A DNA stretch of 64,000 nt from Bacteroidales bacterium KHT7 (GTDB taxonomy: Bacteria; Bacteroidota; Bacteroidia; Bacteroidales; Bacteroidaceae). Position numbers and translations under genes: made by a program. Location: contig FNBQ01000002.1 in the NCBI GenBank assembly GCA_900102385.1, positions 62,001 through 126,000 on the forward strand, written 5' to 3'. Below the pieces are notes generated by a model. It did not search any database and had not been told where the DNA came from. It worked only from the letters and a program-made list of their open reading frames with translations. The first letter of the stretch is position 1. Each line of letters begins with the position of its first letter. This document shows, piece by piece, positions 26,047-35,105 of this stretch.

Positions 26047-27045
26047 ATGACTTTTGCAAATTCAGAATATTTTTTTCTGCTCATACTGCTGATACCGTAC
26101 ATCTTGTGGTATCTGCTCCGAAGCAAGAAGTCTGAACCTACATTGCAGGTGTCAGATACGCACATGTTCGAGTTCGCTCCGCACAGTTACAAGGAGTATC
26201 TGGTGCATGTGCCGTTCGTCTTGCGCATAATAGCGTTTGTTATGCTGATATGCGTTCTGGCGCGCCCTCAGACCCGCAACAGTTGGAGTGAGTCGGATGT
26301 CGAAGGAATCGATATCATGATGTGTATGGACGTGAGTACGAGTATGCTTGCCGAGGACTTGAAGCCGAACCGCATCGAGGCGGCTAAGGAGGTGGCTGCC
26401 GAGTTCATCAACAGCCGTCCGAACGACAATATCGGTCTGGCAATATTTGCCGGCGAGAGTTTCACCCAATGTCCGATGACGACCGACCATAACGTTCTGC
26501 TCAATCTCTTCAACAACGTGCAATGCGACATCGCGCAGCGCGGTATGATTGAGGATGGTACAGCCATCGGTATGGGTATTGCTACAGGTGTGAGCCGTCT
26601 TCAGGACAGCAAGGCTAAGAGCAAGGTTATCATTCTGTTGACCGATGGTTCTAACAACCGAGGCGATATTTCTCCGGCTACGGCTGCCGAGATTGCCAAG
26701 AGTCTTGGGGTCAGAGTCTATACCATCGGTGTTGGCTCGGTTGGGTATGCTCCATTCCCGATGGATACTGGTGCTGGAATCCAGTATGTCAACGTTCCTG
26801 TTGAGATTGATGAGAAGACGCTTACAGATATCGCAACCGCTACCGACGGAGCGTACTATCGTGCCACATCTAAGGAGCAACTTGAGCAGATTTACAAGGA
26901 TATCGACAAACTTGAGAAAACAAAGTTGAGTGTTAAGGAATACAGCAAGCGCAGCGAGTCGTATCAGTTGTTTGCATGGATAGCATTCTTCTGCATATTT
27001 GCCGAGTTGCTGTTGCGTAACACAATATTAAAAAGAATTCCATAA
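26047..27045 (+). CDS. batA: BatA, membrane VWA-domain protein
   Basis: The 332 residues have two N-terminal membrane helices (~5-22 and ~57-75) and a VWA domain facing the periplasm or cytosol. The complete metal-ion site DxSxS is at D95-S97-S99 (MCMDVSTSM), with LLTDGSNNRGD further on. A C-terminal membrane helix (~305-325) follows. Bat proteins were named for aerotolerance in Bacteroides fragilis and are thought to form an envelope complex assembled by MoxR. It lies 6 bases after the previous gene and is followed by its paralogue batB. Confidence 0.95.
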   Translation: MTFANSEYFFLLILLIPYILWYLLRSKKSEPTLQVSDTHMFEFAPHSYKEYLVHVPFVLRIIAFVMLICVLARPQTRNSWSESDVEGIDIMMCMDVSTSMLAEDLKPNRIEAAKEVAAEFINSRPNDNIGLAIFAGESFTQCPMTTDHNVLLNLFNNVQCDIAQRGMIEDGTAIGMGIATGVSRLQDSKAKSKVIILLTDGSNNRGDISPATAAEIAKSLGVRVYTIGVGSVGYAPFPMDTGAGIQYVNVPVEIDEKTLTDIATATDGAYYRATSKEQLEQIYKDIDKLEKTKLSVKEYSKRSESYQLFAWIAFFCIFAELLLRNTILKRIP

Positions 27046-27056
27046 ACAAGTGTACA

Positions 27057-28076
27057 ATGTTTCGATTTGAAGATTCTACTTATCTGTATATACTTTTTAT
27101 TATACCAGTTTTGATTGCATTGTATTATCTTTCGAACTGGCATAAGAAACGCCGTATGGCAAAATACGGCGAATGGAATTTGCTGAAGCAATTGATGATT
27201 GACTATTCGTCTTACCGTCCTGATGTAAAGTTTTGGCTGGTGTGTGTGGCGTTGGCACTTGTTATCGTGATGCTGGCGCGTCCGCAGTTCGGTTCAAAGA
27301 TGGATACGGTTAAGCGAAGTGGCATCGAGGCGATGATTTGTATGGATATCTCGAACTCGATGATGGCAGAGGATGTTTCGCCAAACCGTCTGGAACGTGC
27401 CAAGATGATTGTGTCGAAACTTGTCGACAACATGGATAACGACAAAGTCGGACTCGTGCTTTTTGCCGGCGATGCTTTCACACAGTTGCCTATGACTGCC
27501 GATTATGTTTCGGCTAAAATGTTCCTCGACGGGGCTAATCCTTCGCTCATAAACCTTCAGGGAACAGATATAAAGAAAGCCATAAATATTGCATCTGGCA
27601 GTTTCTCGAAGAACGACAAGGTTGGTCGAGCCATCATCCTTATTACCGATGGCGAGGACAACGAAGGCGGAGCAATCGAGGCTGCAAGAGAGGCTCAGAA
27701 GAAAGGCATAAACATCTACATCTTGGGTATTGGTGATGCTAGCGGAGCTCGTATTCCCGATGGAAATGGCGGATATATGACCGACCATTCGGGCAATACG
27801 GTTATCACCCGTCTGAATGAGGAGATGTGCCGTCAGATTGCGCAGTCGGGCAAGGGTAAGTATATCCACGTTGACAACTCGAACTCGGCGCAGAACGAAC
27901 TGAACGCAGAAATCAGCAAGTTGGCAAAGAGTGAGATGGAGAGTACAATCTATTCTGAATACGACGAGCAGTTTCAGGCATTTGCGTTGCTTGTGCTTGT
28001 GTTGTTTGTAGTCGACATCTGCGTTCTTGAAAAGAAGAATCCGTTGTCAAAGAAGTTCAAATTATTCTCTAAATGA
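27057..28076 (+). CDS. batB: BatB, membrane VWA-domain protein
   Basis: This 339-residue paralogue of BatA has the same layout: two N-terminal helices, a VWA domain with an intact metal site (D97-S99-S101 in MICMDISNSM; ILITDGEDNEGG), and a C-terminal helix before a basic tail. It differs from BatA in the shorter first loop and in an insert with Gly/Asp-rich GIGDASGARIPDGNGG. The stop overlaps batC by 4 bases, so translation is coupled. It is expected to partner BatA in a heteromeric envelope complex. Confidence 0.95.
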   Translation: MFRFEDSTYLYILFIIPVLIALYYLSNWHKKRRMAKYGEWNLLKQLMIDYSSYRPDVKFWLVCVALALVIVMLARPQFGSKMDTVKRSGIEAMICMDISNSMMAEDVSPNRLERAKMIVSKLVDNMDNDKVGLVLFAGDAFTQLPMTADYVSAKMFLDGANPSLINLQGTDIKKAINIASGSFSKNDKVGRAIILITDGEDNEGGAIEAAREAQKKGINIYILGIGDASGARIPDGNGGYMTDHSGNTVITRLNEEMCRQIAQSGKGKYIHVDNSNSAQNELNAEISKLAKSEMESTIYSEYDEQFQAFALLVLVLFVVDICVLEKKNPLSKKFKLFSK

Positions 28077-28741
28077 CCATGAAGAAATTTTTCATATTCA
28101 TTATAATTATGCTGATTCTGCCGGTATGTGCCATGGCGCAGACCGACCGCGACTATATCCGCAAGGGCAACAGAATGATGAGAGATAGCAATTTTGTCGA
28201 GGCAGAGAAATACTACCTCAAGGCTGTTGAGCGGAACAGCAACAACGTCGAGGCGGTCTACAATCTCGGAAACGCCTACCTGTTGCAGCAGAAAGGCAAG
28301 GAGGCATTCGAGCAGTTTGAGAAGGCTTCGAAGATGACAGACAACAAGACTAAACTCGCCAAGATTTATCACAACATGGGTGTTGTTCTTCAGTGTGTTC
28401 GAAACCTTAATCAGGCTGCCGAGATGTATAAGAAAGCGTTGCGTTGCGACCCTAACGACAATGAGGCACGCTACAACTACATTCTCTGCAAGAAGCAGAC
28501 TAAGAATCAGAAAAAGGACGACGAGAAGAAGGAACAGAAGAAGCAACAACAGCAACAGCAGAAGCAAGAGGAAAAGAAAGAAGAAAAGAAGCAGCAGCAA
28601 CAAGAACCTCAGAAGAGCAGCATGACTAAGCAGAATGCCAAGCAGATGCTGAACGCTGTAATGCAGGACGAGAAAAATGTTCAGAATAAGTTGCAACAGA
28701 GGGTTCAGAGCAACCGTCGTAGTCTTGAGAAAAACTGGTAG
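28073..28741 (+). CDS. batC: BatC, secreted tetratricopeptide protein
   Basis: The 222-residue protein has a signal peptide (~1-23, CAMAQ). Three TPR-like units follow (NFVEAEKYYLKAVERN, VEAVYNLGNAYLLQQKG, NQAAEMYKKALRCDPND). A Lys/Gln/Glu-rich low-complexity stretch at ~145-185 comes from CAG/AAG-rich codons. The tail is a helical QNKLQQRVQSNRR segment. The periplasmic TPR should mediate contacts within the Bat complex. ATGA overlap with batB. Confidence 0.93.
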   Translation: MTMKKFFIFIIIMLILPVCAMAQTDRDYIRKGNRMMRDSNFVEAEKYYLKAVERNSNNVEAVYNLGNAYLLQQKGKEAFEQFEKASKMTDNKTKLAKIYHNMGVVLQCVRNLNQAAEMYKKALRCDPNDNEARYNYILCKKQTKNQKKDDEKKEQKKQQQQQQKQEEKKEEKKQQQQEPQKSSMTKQNAKQMLNAVMQDEKNVQNKLQQRVQSNRRSLEKNW

Positions 28742-28749
28742 TAGATAGT

Positions 28750-30546
28750 ATGAAGAGAATATTCGTTATAATTTGCATCATTTTTGGTGTGATAATCAAT
28801 GCCGGTGCGCAGACAATCAAAATCTATGCGCCGGGATTGGTTTCGGTAGGAGATAAATTCAGGGTAGAGTACACTATTGAATCGGTCGATGTAAATCATT
28901 TCCACGGTCCGAAGAACATTAGTGGACTGAACATTCTTAGTGGTCCTAACCAAAGCACGTCGCAGAGCATTACCATGATAAATGGCAAGACTACGCGACA
29001 GGGTCGCACAAAGTTCACTTATATCGTATTGGCAACGAAGCCCGGAACATATACCATTCCGGGAGCGTCGGCATCGGTAAACGGCAAGCCTGCGTCATCA
29101 TCGACAACAAGCGTTAAGGTCAATGCGGCAGGAAGCGGTTCGTCGGCTGGTGCATCGTCATCTTCTTCGACAAAGGCAAGCAAGGCAGGAAATGCCATCA
29201 CCCAGAAGGATTTGTTTGTGGTTACGACCGTAAACAAATCTAAGGTCTATGAGCAGGAAGCCATCTTGCTTACATACAAGATTTACACCCTTGTCGAACT
29301 CAATCAGTTTGCGCTCAACATGCCAGATATGAAGGGCTTCCACACTCAGGAAGTGCCTTTGTCAAAGGAAAAGACATTCGAGGTTGAGCGACGCAACGGA
29401 ATAAATTACAACACTTGTGTGTGGTCGCAGTATGTTCTCTTCCCTCAGCAGAGTGGCAAACTCGAAATCCCTGCTTTGAAGGCAGAGGCAGTCGTTCTTC
29501 AGGATAACGGTTCTGACGATCCGTTTGATGCAATGCTCAACGGAAATGGCAAAGTTCCAGTCAAAAAGTTCATTCCTACTCCGAAAATCACCATCGACGT
29601 AATGCCATTGCCAAGCAAGCCAGATAACTTCTCGGGTGCAGTTGGCGATTTCGACATAAAGAGCGAAGTGAATACAACGAAACTGAAAGAGAACGAGACT
29701 CTTACGCTGAAGATAACCGTAGAGGGTAACGGAAACATGAAGCTTCTGACTGCTCCGAAGGTTGAAGTGCCAAGCGAATTGGAGGCATACGACCCTAAGG
29801 TGACAGACAATACCGAACTCACCCCGAACGGCGTGAAGGGAAACAAGACTTTCGAGTACATGTTTATTCCGCGAAGCAAGGGCGAATACACAATTCCTGC
29901 CGTGGATTTCGTATATTTCGACCTCAAGACGAAGCGGTACAAGACCGTAAAAAGCAGAGTCTTCACCATTCATGTTGAGAAGGGTGATGGCACAAGCAAG
30001 AGTAATGCAACTGCCGATTACACGAAGCGCGACGACGATATCCACTCTATAAAACTCGGCGACGAGGATTTGTATCCGATAAACGACAATCTGTTCGGCT
30101 CGTTTACGTTCTATCTTGGCTTTATTATTCCGCTCGTTGTGTTTATCATTGCATATTTCGTTATACGAAAAATCATGGCAGATAACGCCAACGTAACAAA
30201 GAAACGCAAGAAGGGCGCAAGCAAACTTGCCAACAAGCGACTTCAGGCTGCCAGCGAGATGATGAATAGACAAGACGAGGCCTTCTTCGACGAGATACTT
30301 CGCTCGCTTAGCGGATATGTTGCCGATAAGTTCAACATTCCGACAGTAGATATGACCAAGGAGAATATCATTGCCAAGTTGAGCGAGGCAGGCGTTTCTG
30401 CCGATGTTGCCAACGAACTTGTTGATGTGCTCGACGAGTGCCAGTTTGCCAAGTTCGCACCGGGCGATGCCGACGACAAGATGCAGTCTTTGTATGGCAA
30501 GGCATCGGACATTATCAATAAACTCGATAATCTTTTGAGCAAATGA
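28750..30546 (+). CDS. batD: BatD, periplasmic-facing membrane protein
   Basis: The 598-residue protein has a signal peptide (~1-19) and several immunoglobulin-like beta domains (for example KIYAPGLVSVGDKFRVEY). A Ser/Gly/Ala-rich linker lies at ~125-150. A transmembrane helix (~455-478) precedes a cytosolic helical C-terminus (FFDEILRSLSGYVADKFN) that resembles part of the upstream Bat membrane protein. The family usually shows this large beta-rich periplasmic part. batE overlaps by 4 bases. Exact role unknown. Confidence 0.93.
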   Translation: MKRIFVIICIIFGVIINAGAQTIKIYAPGLVSVGDKFRVEYTIESVDVNHFHGPKNISGLNILSGPNQSTSQSITMINGKTTRQGRTKFTYIVLATKPGTYTIPGASASVNGKPASSSTTSVKVNAAGSGSSAGASSSSSTKASKAGNAITQKDLFVVTTVNKSKVYEQEAILLTYKIYTLVELNQFALNMPDMKGFHTQEVPLSKEKTFEVERRNGINYNTCVWSQYVLFPQQSGKLEIPALKAEAVVLQDNGSDDPFDAMLNGNGKVPVKKFIPTPKITIDVMPLPSKPDNFSGAVGDFDIKSEVNTTKLKENETLTLKITVEGNGNMKLLTAPKVEVPSELEAYDPKVTDNTELTPNGVKGNKTFEYMFIPRSKGEYTIPAVDFVYFDLKTKRYKTVKSRVFTIHVEKGDGTSKSNATADYTKRDDDIHSIKLGDEDLYPINDNLFGSFTFYLGFIIPLVVFIIAYFVIRKIMADNANVTKKRKKGASKLANKRLQAASEMMNRQDEAFFDEILRSLSGYVADKFNIPTVDMTKENIIAKLSEAGVSADVANELVDVLDECQFAKFAPGDADDKMQSLYGKASDIINKLDNLLSK

Positions 30547-31331
30547 AACAGATAATAGTATATATATTGTTTATTCTTGCGGGAGTCCAGAATTCATGGG
30601 CTCTCCGCGATACTGTAAACGCTGAGAAGTTTATAAAGGATGCTACGATGGCAAAGGCTAACGATGCCTATCAGCAGGAACGTTACAAGGATGCAATAGA
30701 CTTGTATTCTTCGATATACAAGACAGAGCGAGTAAGCGCCGCTCTTTATTACAACTTGGGCAACAGTTATTATCGCACGGGCAACATTGCCAAGGCGATT
30801 GTGAACTACGAGCGTGCATATCTGCTCGACCCATCGGATGCCGACATCAAATTTAATCTTGACCTTGCCCGAAGCAAGACTGTTGACAAGATTACTCCGC
30901 AGAGCGAGATGTTCTTTGTTACTTGGACTAAGGCTCTCATTCTGAGCACAAGTGTTAAAGGGTGGGCAACTACGGCAATCGTAAGTTTTTCGCTTGCTTT
31001 GATGCTTGTTTTGGTGTTTATCTTCTACGGAAATCAGTTGTTCCGAAAGGTTGCTTTTTTCTCTGGAATCTTCTTCTTTGTGCTCTTTGTTGTGGCAAAT
31101 ATTTTCGCTTACGTTCAGCAGGATAACTTGATTAAGCGTCGTTCTGCCATCGTTATTGTTCCTGCCACATCGCTGAAGGGCGCGCCATCAGACAATAGTG
31201 CCGATGTGTTGAGTATTCATGCTGGAACGAAGGTGTATATTGACGACCCATCGATGATTGAGTGGAAGGAAGTCCATCTCGAGGACGGAAAGAAAGGCTG
31301 GGTAAGAATATCAACCATTGAAATCATCTGA
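30543..31331 (+). CDS. batE: BatE, TPR and SH3-like membrane protein
   Basis: The 262-residue protein has an N-terminal signal or anchor (~1-22). TPR units follow (DAYQQERYKDAIDLYSSIY, ALYYNLGNSYYRTGNIAKAIVNYERAYLLDPSD), then two transmembrane helices (~140-158 and ~168-188). A C-terminal SH3-like domain (SADVLSIHAGTKVYIDD...GWVRISTIEII) ends it. It closes the Bat operon with a 4-base overlap to batD. The SH3-like end may bind envelope peptides or peptidoglycan; that is inference. Confidence 0.92.
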   Translation: MKQIIVYILFILAGVQNSWALRDTVNAEKFIKDATMAKANDAYQQERYKDAIDLYSSIYKTERVSAALYYNLGNSYYRTGNIAKAIVNYERAYLLDPSDADIKFNLDLARSKTVDKITPQSEMFFVTWTKALILSTSVKGWATTAIVSFSLALMLVLVFIFYGNQLFRKVAFFSGIFFFVLFVVANIFAYVQQDNLIKRRSAIVIVPATSLKGAPSDNSADVLSIHAGTKVYIDDPSMIEWKEVHLEDGKKGWVRISTIEII

Positions 31332-31336
31332 TTCGT

Positions 31337-32017
31337 ATGCTCGAGAGTCTAAAACAACATGATATCGACCTTTTGCTTTCGCTAAACGGAAGCGATTCAA
31401 TCTTTTGGGATCGTGTGATGACAAACGTCTCAACCACGGTTGCGTGGATTCCCGCGCTGCTGGTGCTGTTAATTGCCATTATCAGAAACAACAAGGTAAA
31501 GCATATTTCTGTAATCTTCGTGTTTCTGGCTTTGTCGGTGCTTTTGGCAGACCAGTTCGCATCGAATTTGTGTAAGCCGTACTTCATGCGTTTTCGTCCT
31601 ACGCACGACCCAATGATAATGTATATGGTAGATACTGTTGATAATTACCGTGGCGGATTGTACGGCTTCATTTCGAGTCATGCCGCCAATACATTTGCGG
31701 TTGCCATATACATAACGATGTTGTTCAAGGATTTCAGAGTTTCGTTCAGCATGTTTGTGTGGGCAATGATTGCATCGTTTTCACGCATATATCTCGGAGT
31801 TCATTATCCGGGAGATGTAGTGTGCGGAGCGCTTGCAGGCATCATTATCGGACTGATATGTTACAGCATCGTTCATTACATCATACTGAAGATGGGCAGA
31901 GTGTCGTTTGTTTCGAGTCAGTATAACCGAAATGGCTATCGTAACTCTGATATGCAGATGGTTGTTGCCGCCGTAAACATGACTTACGTCGGAATTATTA
32001 TTGCATCGCTGATATAA
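31337..32017 (+). CDS. PAP2-family membrane phosphatase
   Basis: The 226-residue membrane protein carries the three PAP2 signatures: KPYFMRFRPTHDP (motif 1), SSHAANTFA (motif 2) and RIYLGVHYPGDVVCG (motif 3). About five hydrophobic helices are visible. It is predicted to remove phosphate from a lipid such as undecaprenyl diphosphate, phosphatidylglycerol phosphate or lipid A at the membrane; the substrate cannot be told apart by eye. It starts 5 bases after batE and so may be transcribed with the Bat genes. Confidence 0.92.
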   Translation: MLESLKQHDIDLLLSLNGSDSIFWDRVMTNVSTTVAWIPALLVLLIAIIRNNKVKHISVIFVFLALSVLLADQFASNLCKPYFMRFRPTHDPMIMYMVDTVDNYRGGLYGFISSHAANTFAVAIYITMLFKDFRVSFSMFVWAMIASFSRIYLGVHYPGDVVCGALAGIIIGLICYSIVHYIILKMGRVSFVSSQYNRNGYRNSDMQMVVAAVNMTYVGIIIASLI

Positions 32018-32018
32018 T

Positions 32019-32276
32019 ATGGAATATAAGCCGAAATACAGCAAGGACGAAATAGAAAAACTTGTGGCATGGATGGACAGCCACATGGACAGATTTCCTC
32101 AGGAGATAGAGATTGACAACTGTTCTTCGAGCATGAATCCGCAGTACACATATCTGTCGCTGCGCGAGCTTGTCACCTCTCGGTACGACAACATAACGTA
32201 CTCATCGTACATCAAGATGGTTTATGATATGCGCGATGCCATTGCCAAAATACTTGGTGAGGAAGTGGAAGATTAA
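32019..32276 (+). CDS. Small hypothetical protein (tentatively DUF6965-like)
   Basis: This 85-residue acidic protein starts 1 base after the PAP2 gene, so it is probably co-translated. It has no signal or membrane segment. The pattern EIEKLVAWMDSHMDRFPQEIEI ... YLSLRELVTSRYDNITYSSYIKMVYDMRDAI recalls short DUF6965-type proteins (helix, P.....L, then a helical end), but I am unsure. No catalytic motif is visible. Confidence 0.6.
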   Translation: MEYKPKYSKDEIEKLVAWMDSHMDRFPQEIEIDNCSSSMNPQYTYLSLRELVTSRYDNITYSSYIKMVYDMRDAIAKILGEEVED

Positions 32277-32287
32277 AGCTTCTAAAT

Positions 32288-32821
32288 ATGAAGGTCGCTA
32301 TATTCGCTTTGTTTCTGATTTGCTCGCTAAAAATAAGCGCTACTGATATTGATAAGCGTTTACAGAATGAATATCAGTGTTACCGTGAGAAGCTAAAGAA
32401 GGAATTGAAGGAATATAGATTTGACAGTATTCTTAGCGGTCATCGCTGCTTTGTTTGTGAGTTATACGGTTGTAGTAGAGGAGATGGATATGTTGTGATT
32501 CCTACATCTGTGGGATATGATGTATATTGTATAGAGCCGGGCTTCTCTGAGTATAAGATGAAGAGTTACGGTAAGGATACAGAGAAATTGGAAAATCTTT
32601 TCACCTTGCCAGAGAAAGTCGTTGGTTGTGACAGGATGCATACGGATAAAGAAACCTATCTTCCCTTTTATTTCTATTGTGCTCTCTTCAATTCCGAAGA
32701 TGATGTGGCTTTTGAATGGAACTTAACCACAAAGTGTGAAAAATGTGAGAAAAACGTTAATACCGTAATAGGAAGTTTTATTGGTTTTGTTTTTGAAGGA
32801 ACACATAACGCTAAAAAATAA
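32288..32821 (+). CDS. Secreted Cys-containing protein of unknown function
   Basis: The 177-residue protein has a signal peptide (~1-18) and a Cys-rich body: HRCFVCELYGCSRGDGY, VVGCDRMHTD, TKCEKCEKN. The CxxC pairs suggest disulphides or metal binding in the envelope. I do not recognise the family. Codon use is more A+T-rich than in the Bat genes, and it has its own terminator. It starts 11 bases after the previous gene. Confidence 0.6.
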   Translation: MKVAIFALFLICSLKISATDIDKRLQNEYQCYREKLKKELKEYRFDSILSGHRCFVCELYGCSRGDGYVVIPTSVGYDVYCIEPGFSEYKMKSYGKDTEKLENLFTLPEKVVGCDRMHTDKETYLPFYFYCALFNSEDDVAFEWNLTTKCEKCEKNVNTVIGSFIGFVFEGTHNAKK

Positions 32822-32822
32822 G

Positions 32823-32860
32823 AAATCCCCAAGGACGGAGTAATCCTTGGGGATTTTTTT
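32823..32860 (+). terminator. Terminator after the Bat/PAP2 gene run
   Basis: AAATCCCCAAGGA (32823-32835) pairs with TCCTTGGGGATTT (32844-32856), followed by TTTT. The A-run on the left lets it also act leftward for the convergent gene at 32881. Confidence 0.9.
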
Positions 32861-32880
32861 ATGTTCTGTGAGAAGTGTCT

Positions 32881-33525
32881 TTAGTATTCAACGGCATGTT
32901 CGCCAAGGAACTTGAACGAGAAGTTGTTTCCCTTCATTGATGGGTATTGGCTGCGTGCGTCGATGTCCTGACGGTTCTTCAGATGGTTAATCATCTGGCT
33001 GTAGCAGTCGAATCCGCTCTTGCCCTTAAGTTGAACAACGAACTGAGTGTCTTCGTATCTGAAAGGCGAGTAGTCTGTCTTTGGAATGGCGCGCTTGAAT
33101 ATCAACTTGCACTCGTACCATCCCGGATTCTCTTCCATCAGAATGTCTACGCGGCTCGGAATAAGTTTCGGACCTGTAGAGATAAGGTCGCTGTAAGGGA
33201 AATCCGATGCACTAAGGTTAACAGATGTGTCTCCGTTGGGAATCGGAGCCATCGCCTTTGGCGCATTAGATGCGCTTGAGTTTGAATTTGCATTTTTCTT
33301 GAACTCCTCGAGCGTTGAAACCTCTGTCTTTATTACAAGAAAATATACTTGACCTTTTAACTTTATTCTGCATGGATAACTTTTAGGACCTTCTACGAAG
33401 TCGATAAGTTGCTTTTTCTGCACATTCTTTAAACTTACTTCAGGTATGCTTTCAAGAAATTCGAGTGCAGCCTCTACATTAGGCACTACAACTTCCTGAT
33501 CAAAAAAACGAACGTATAGATTCAT
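32881..33525 (-). CDS. Hypothetical Bacteroidales protein, 214 residues
   Basis: I chose the start MNLYVRFFDQEVVV at 33525 because a full-consensus promoter lies at 33598-33568, inside the longer frame that begins at 33597. The product is cytosolic by appearance (no signal). It has an N-terminal ~80-residue alpha/beta part, a Ser/Asn/Ala-rich linker (~85-105), and a C-terminal part with GWYECKLIFKRAIPKTDYSPF..EDTQFVVQL and a helical end. No known motif is recognised. It is convergent with the previous operon over a shared hairpin. Confidence 0.7.
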   Translation of the reverse strand: MNLYVRFFDQEVVVPNVEAALEFLESIPEVSLKNVQKKQLIDFVEGPKSYPCRIKLKGQVYFLVIKTEVSTLEEFKKNANSNSSASNAPKAMAPIPNGDTSVNLSASDFPYSDLISTGPKLIPSRVDILMEENPGWYECKLIFKRAIPKTDYSPFRYEDTQFVVQLKGKSGFDCYSQMINHLKNRQDIDARSQYPSMKGNNFSFKFLGEHAVEY

Positions 33526-33567
33526 TATTATATTTTTGTGTTTATTTAACCAAAACGTAATCTTCGG

Positions 33568-33598
33568 CAAAAATAATATAAAATTTCGTATATTCAAA
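33568..33598 (-). promoter_or_regulatory. Promoter of the 214-residue protein gene
   Basis: Read leftward: TTTG (33598-33595), 19 bases, TATTTTTG (33575-33568). Perfect consensus, with transcription starting near 33561 and the ATG at 33525. Confidence 0.8.
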
Positions 33599-33669
33599 AA
33601 ATTTTGTTTGCATTATTTGCAACCTTATCTTAATGAGTCATGGTATCGCACACGATAATCTGACTAAAA

Positions 33670-33685
33670 TCACTAAAATTAGTGA
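33670..33685. promoter_or_regulatory. Operator-like palindrome 1 upstream of the porin/imelysin operon
   Basis: TCACTAAAATTAGTGA: 7-bp arms around two central bases. It is the exact reverse complement of palindrome 2, whose centre lies 31 bp away (about three helical turns). Confidence 0.65.
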
Positions 33686-33700
33686 CGACAACAATTCGTT

Positions 33701-33716
33701 TCACTAATTTTAGTGA
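33701..33716. promoter_or_regulatory. Operator-like palindrome 2, abutting the -33 box
   Basis: TCACTAATTTTAGTGA ends one base before the TTG -33 element at 33717. The location suits a repressor or a class II-type activator. The regulator is unknown; the motif is not the classical Fur box. Confidence 0.65.
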
Positions 33717-33747
33717 TTGCTTTATGTTTTTTAGCATACTATTTTTG
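33717..33747 (+). promoter_or_regulatory. Promoter of the porin/imelysin/cytochrome operon
   Basis: TTG (33717-33719), 20 bases, TATTTTTG (33740-33747), 23 bases before the porin ATG. Confidence 0.7.
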
Positions 33748-33770
33748 CACTCGAAAAATCAAGTTGAATT

Positions 33771-35069
33771 ATGGAGAGTTTTAAGAAATTCTTGGGAGCA
33801 TTCGGTATGGTTGCGGCTATGGCAACGATGACGGTCTATGCTCAGGAAAACGGAGAAAGTGAAGACGGATATTCGAAATATCGCATTGGCGGATATGGCG
33901 AGATGCGTGCGGCGTGGAAGGATTACGGAAACAACCGCTTCTACGGCAGCAGCGAGGGCTCGGCCAAGAAGAACCGAGGCGCGATAAGCATTCCGCGCTT
34001 TGTTATTGCCGGTGACTATAAGTTTAATTCGAAGTGGATTCTCGGTGCGGAGATTGAGTTTGAATCGGGCGGCACGGGTATTGCCTACGAGATTGAGAAC
34101 ACAGAGAACGGCGAGTACGAAACTGAGGTCGAGAAGGGTGGCGAGGTTGCCATCGAGCAGTTTCACATAACCCGAATGATTCATCCGTCGTTCAATGTCC
34201 GTGTGGGACACATGGTTCTGCCTGTTGGACGCAACAACAAAAGTCACGAGCCGATTTTCTTCTTCGGAACAACACGCCCTGAAGGTGAGACGACAATAAT
34301 TCCAAACACATGGCACGAAACAGGAGTCGAGTTTTTCGGCGAGTTTGGTCGCGGCTACGGCTCGTTCAACTATCAGGTTCAGGTTGTTGAGGGATTGAAT
34401 GCCAACGGATTCGACCGTAACAACTGGGCTGGAGGAGCAAGTCAGGGAATCTTCGAGGAAGACAACTTTACAAGCCCTGCATACGTTGCTAGATTGGATT
34501 ATGTTGGAGTTCCGGGCTTGACACTTGGCGGTTCTCTTTACTATTGCAAGGATGCCGCATCGAACTCAGACAAGCAGCAGACTTACAATTTCGTTGTTCC
34601 GGTCAGGATTTTCAGTGCCGATGCGCAGTATATCAACCGATATGTTACGGCACGATGCAACTTCCTATGGGGAAACATCTCGAACAGTAGCAAACTGAGT
34701 TCGAAGAACGGAAAACTGTCGAGTGCATCGCCTTACAGCCGAACTGCTCCGATTGCGCATAAAGCCGTAAGTTACGGTGGTGAGGTTGGTCTGAACGTAA
34801 AGGGCATTGTCGGAAACGATAACTGTCCGGTTATATTCCCTTTTGTGAGATATGAATATTACAACTCGCAGGAAGATGTAGTTGCGCCGCTCGTTGCCGA
34901 TGCCCGTCTGAAGACATCGATGTGGACTGCCGGCATAAACTGGAAGCCAGTTCCGCAGATTGTGGTTAAGGCTGACTATACGGCTCGCAAGATTGGCGGC
35001 GGAGCATACAACTCAGAAAACGAATTTGCCGTAGCCGTGGCATGGACAGGCTGGCTGGCATCGAAATAA
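33771..35069 (+). CDS. Outer-membrane porin, first of the iron/redox operon
   Basis: The 432-residue porin has a signal peptide (1-24, TVYAQ). Amphipathic beta strands follow, including YRIGGYGEMRAAW, SIPRFVIAGDYKFNSKWILGAEIEFE, NVRVGHMVLPVGRNN and HETGVEFFGEF. The pattern is that of OprP/OprO-like phosphate-selective-type porins found widely in Bacteroidota. The last residues (VAWTGWLASK) are not aromatic-terminal. It leads the operon, directly after the paired palindromes and promoter, and is followed by imelysin and haem-protein genes, so it probably admits their substrate. The substrate is not known. Confidence 0.85.
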   Translation: MESFKKFLGAFGMVAAMATMTVYAQENGESEDGYSKYRIGGYGEMRAAWKDYGNNRFYGSSEGSAKKNRGAISIPRFVIAGDYKFNSKWILGAEIEFESGGTGIAYEIENTENGEYETEVEKGGEVAIEQFHITRMIHPSFNVRVGHMVLPVGRNNKSHEPIFFFGTTRPEGETTIIPNTWHETGVEFFGEFGRGYGSFNYQVQVVEGLNANGFDRNNWAGGASQGIFEEDNFTSPAYVARLDYVGVPGLTLGGSLYYCKDAASNSDKQQTYNFVVPVRIFSADAQYINRYVTARCNFLWGNISNSSKLSSKNGKLSSASPYSRTAPIAHKAVSYGGEVGLNVKGIVGNDNCPVIFPFVRYEYYNSQEDVVAPLVADARLKTSMWTAGINWKPVPQIVVKADYTARKIGGGAYNSENEFAVAVAWTGWLASK

Positions 35070-35105
35070 ACGGAAAAATCAACACAATTTAAAAATAAAA
35101 AATCA

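Noticed and set aside
33526-33597. Longer start for the 214-residue protein
   Set aside because: The extension overlaps both promoter boxes of the gene.
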